Assembly: GCA_050694015.1 (NCBI GenBank)
Contig: JBOGWY010000102.1
Span: forward strand, 1 to 5,242
Source: JBOGWY01 sp050694015
GTDB lineage: Bacteria; Actinomycetota; CADDZG01; WHSQ01
Length of the DNA stretch: 5,242 nt
Direction of reading: 5' to 3'
A model generated the notes under the pieces. The model did not search any database and was not told where the DNA came from. It worked only from the letters and a program-made list of their open reading frames with translations. A program made the translations under genes and the position numbers. This document shows, piece by piece, positions 3,387 to 5,242 of the stretch (position 1 is its first letter; each line of letters opens with the position of its first letter).

Positions 3387-5242
3387 TCATCCCTTGTGGA
3401 TGATGATCGAACCCCCACCCAGTGGCGTCGACGCATCCGACGAATCGTCGGCACCGGTCTGGTCGTCATAAACCAACTGGCCGGTCGCAAGCTCCCAGAT
3501 CTTCATCCGCATCTTGTCGAAGCCACCTCCACCGGAGAGTTGGCCGTCGATGGCAGTGAGCTTGAACCCGTAACTGCCGGAGCCGTTGATCGTCCCAACA
3601 CCCTTGTACTGAGCGCGGGCTCCGCCAACGACCAACCACTCGTACGTTGACGAATGGAAGTTGAGGTTCCCCGTCTTGAACTGGAACTCGGTCACGCCGG
3701 TCGGAACCGTCGCACCCTTCTTGTACTTCGAAGAGAACCCGAAGTTCGCCCTTCCGGTCTTGGACGGGTCCGCGGCGAGACTTCCGGCCGGCGAGTCGAT
3801 CCATCCCCCTCCGGTGACGAACCCACCGTTGGGGTCGTAGATGACGACGTAACGGAACACCGACGAACCGGTTGCCTCGCCGTCGTCCACGGTCACCGTC
3901 ACCGTGTAGATGCCGGGCGTGGTGTAGGTGTGAGAGCCGGTGACGTGTCCGTCGGTGAGTGGAGTCGGTTCCGTCACGGTTCCTGCACTCTGGGTTCCGT
4001 CACCCCAGTCCCACGTTGCAGTGTGCACGTCGCCGATATCGGGATCCGTGAAGTCCGCAGACGCGTGGATCTCCGTCCCCACCGTCACCGGATCGATCGG
4101 CGCGGTGATCGGTCCGACGACCGGCGGGGTGTTGGGAGCCACCCAGGCTTTAGTCGCGCTCGCGCCGGGCTCGGCACTGTTCTGGACCCCGTTGCGATCG
4201 AGATCCACGAACGCAGTGATGTCGTCGGTGCGAGGAGACGAGGGACCCGTGTAGCAGAACGTGGTGGTGCCGTCGGAGAGGGTCTCCTGGGTCCCGGTCG
4301 TGACGGGATCGCCCCCCGACGACACCGCGTAGATCGTGTCGTAGCCCGCGAGCGGAAGGACGGATGCATTAAAGGTTCCCGTCACGCAGTGCTCGGTCCC
4401 GACGGTGTTCGTCGCCGTCGGCGGATCGAGGTCGAGCTGCGTTGCCACCCACGTTTTATGAACGACGCGCGACGCCGGTTCGGTCGGCGCGTCGCGGTCG
4501 CCATCACCGTTGACGTCTACGAATGCGCTGATGTCGTCGGTGCGGGACCCGCTCGGTCCCGTGTAACAGAAGGCCGTCGTGCCATCGGGGGCCGTGATCC
4601 TCGTACCCGAGGTGATCGGATCGCCTCCCGACGTAACCGTGAAGACGGTGTCGTGCCCGCCCACGTCCAACGCCGGGTCCCCCGACGGAGTCGTCACGAA
4701 CTCACCGGTCACGCAGTGCTCGGTCCCCGCGAAGTTGACGGCGTCCCCGGGGTTCAGGTTGAGGATCCCCTCGACCCAATGCTTGTGCGCTTCCTGGAAC
4801 GTCCCCGGTTCGCCGGGATCCAAGTGACCGTCGCCGTTGAGATCGCCGATGCCCGCGATGATGTCGTGCCGGCTTGTGGCCGGACCGTCGTAACACACCG
4901 TTGCATTTCCGTCCGAGTCGGTCACCACCGTCTCGCTCACGACCGTCTCGGAGGCATCTGCGGCAAACCCCTGGATCACGATGTCGTATCCGCCGACCGG
5001 GGCCTCGTCGGGGAATCCGGCGGGGTTGTTGAACGGGTGCAGCGTCGCGGTAACGCAGTGTTCGGTGGCGATCAGGTTGGTTGCGGCCGCCGGCGCGAAG
5101 TCGATGGCAGCTTCAAGCCAGAACTTCTCGGCCGATTGGTTGGTCCCCGGCTCGCCGGGATCGTGGTGGCCATCGCCGTTCAGGTCGCCGACGCCGGCGA
5201 TGAGGTCGTGGCGACTGAACGCTGGACCCTGATAGCAAAACG
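3387..5242 (-). CDS. Large secreted/surface protein with Cys-containing Ig-like repeats, PKD domain and conserved C-terminal domain (N-terminus outside window)
   Basis: The frame is open from the right edge to a TGA at 3389-3387, giving 617 visible codons. A GTG at 4979 is an internal Val within a repeat, not a start. Numbering visible residues from the edge, residues 2-365 hold three full Ig-like repeats plus a degenerate partial one. Each runs (F/V)CYxGP, SRxDxI, an Asp-rich loop such as DLNGDGHLD, EPG, a conserved Trp, then TEHCVT. Similar actinobacterial repeats end in 'DGxxTFxYTGP' followed by 'DTITAFxDxNxDG'. A PKD domain follows at about 371-469, with WDWGDGT and SHTYTTPGIYTVTVTVDDG. 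The end, 472-617, starts GGFVTGGGWIDSPAG and finishes GGGSIIIHKG; I recall this Gly/aromatic-rich region as a domain that often follows PKD domains in secreted bacterial proteins. There is no LPxTG signal or C-terminal membrane helix. The likely role is extracellular adhesion or matrix, with no enzyme domain visible. It is convergent with ctaB. Confidence 0.85.
   Translation of the reverse strand, partial: FCYQGPAFSRHDLIAGVGDLNGDGHHDPGEPGTNQSAEKFWLEAAIDFAPAAATNLIATEHCVTATLHPFNNPAGFPDEAPVGGYDIVIQGFAADASETVVSETVVTDSDGNATVCYDGPATSRHDIIAGIGDLNGDGHLDPGEPGTFQEAHKHWVEGILNLNPGDAVNFAGTEHCVTGEFVTTPSGDPALDVGGHDTVFTVTSGGDPITSGTRITAPDGTTAFCYTGPSGSRTDDISAFVDVNGDGDRDAPTEPASRVVHKTWVATQLDLDPPTATNTVGTEHCVTGTFNASVLPLAGYDTIYAVSSGGDPVTTGTQETLSDGTTTFCYTGPSSPRTDDITAFVDLDRNGVQNSAEPGASATKAWVAPNTPPVVGPITAPIDPVTVGTEIHASADFTDPDIGDVHTATWDWGDGTQSAGTVTEPTPLTDGHVTGSHTYTTPGIYTVTVTVDDGEATGSSVFRYVVIYDPNGGFVTGGGWIDSPAGSLAADPSKTGRANFGFSSKYKKGATVPTGVTEFQFKTGNLNFHSSTYEWLVVGGARAQYKGVGTINGSGSYGFKLTAIDGQLSGGGGFDKMRMKIWELATGQLVYDDQTGADDSSDASTPLGGGSIIIHKG
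4251..5231 (-). repeat. Three tandem Ig-like repeat units of 342, 327 and 312 bp within the surface-protein gene
   Basis: Boundaries are set at the CYxGP tyrosine codons. Reading N to C, units are 5231-4890 (114 codons), 4889-4563 (109) and 4562-4251 (104), followed by a partial unit to about 4140. Every unit has one (F/V)CY cysteine and one TEHCVT cysteine. The segment from CY to the next EHC is exactly 60 residues in all three units. The segment from EHC to the next CY is 54, 49 and 44 residues. At the DNA level GTCACGCAGTGCTCGGTCCC is identical at 4381-4400 and 4708-4727, and TGATGTCGTCGGTGCG recurs near 4217 and 4529, so duplication is moderately recent or homogenised. Confidence 0.8.

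Noticed and set aside
3387..3450. Sortase or membrane anchor at the C-terminus of the surface protein
   Set aside because: The last residues are Gly/Ser/Ile followed by IHKG. There is no LPxTG-like motif, hydrophobic helix or basic tail.
4977..4979. GTG as the start of the surface-protein gene
   Set aside because: The frame stays open upstream to the window edge and encodes another clear repeat copy (CYQGP, DLNGDGHHD, TEHCVT). The GTG aligns with an internal residue of the repeat (GGYDIV versus GGHDTV).
4834..5200. Dockerin-like or EF-hand module suggested by the DLNGDG loops
   Set aside because: Each loop occurs singly, about 110 residues apart, without the paired duplicated loop-helix segments of a dockerin. 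They sit at fixed places inside Ig-like repeats instead.

Overview
The window is GC-rich throughout. It combines a haem A branch (ctaA-ctaB), a type I-like GGPP synthase, a TetR-type regulator and a large secreted protein with Ig-like and PKD domains. TANNNT-type -10 boxes lie very close to two start codons. This fits a bacterium, most probably an Actinomycetota lineage or a similar high-GC group. That placement is inference from gene content and composition; no rRNA or marker gene is present.

Layout, left to right. (1) Bases 1-122, minus strand: the first 40 codons of a TetR-family regulator, cut by the window edge. (2) Bases 123-356: non-coding, unusually rich in inverted repeats (148-159, 196-234, 269-284, 320-331, 331-355) and with a 22-base pyrimidine tract at 238-259. 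These probably include the 3' end of the next gene and the control region of the regulator. (3) Bases 357-1361, minus strand: a complete polyprenyl diphosphate synthase, predicted to make GGPP. (4) Bases 1362-1437: a compact 76-bp divergent promoter region. Each side has a TANNNT hexamer about 8-9 bases before the ATG, and a 15-bp inverted repeat lies between them. (5) Bases 1438-2370 and 2370-3332, plus strand: ctaA (haem A synthase) and ctaB (protohaem IX prenyltransferase), overlapping by one base. (6) Bases 3349-3377: a perfect 13-bp stem hairpin between convergent genes, a good bidirectional terminator. (7) Base 3387 to the right edge, minus strand: at least 617 codons of a large extracellular protein. 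It has cysteine-paired Ig-like repeats with Asp-rich calcium-type loops, then a PKD domain, then a conserved Gly-rich C-terminal domain. Its start and any signal peptide lie beyond base 5242.

How they fit together. CtaB transfers a prenyl chain to protohaem to give haem O, and CtaA oxidises haem O to haem A for the aa3-type cytochrome c oxidase. The divergent prenyl diphosphate synthase makes the same class of substrate that CtaB uses, so the shared promoter region could coordinate prenyl supply with haem A synthesis. The surface protein looks functionally unrelated. No mobile element, tRNA, rRNA or CRISPR array was seen. The least ordinary parts are the Ig-like array, whose spacing is unusually regular, the divergent promoter region, and the repeat-rich gap at 140-356.
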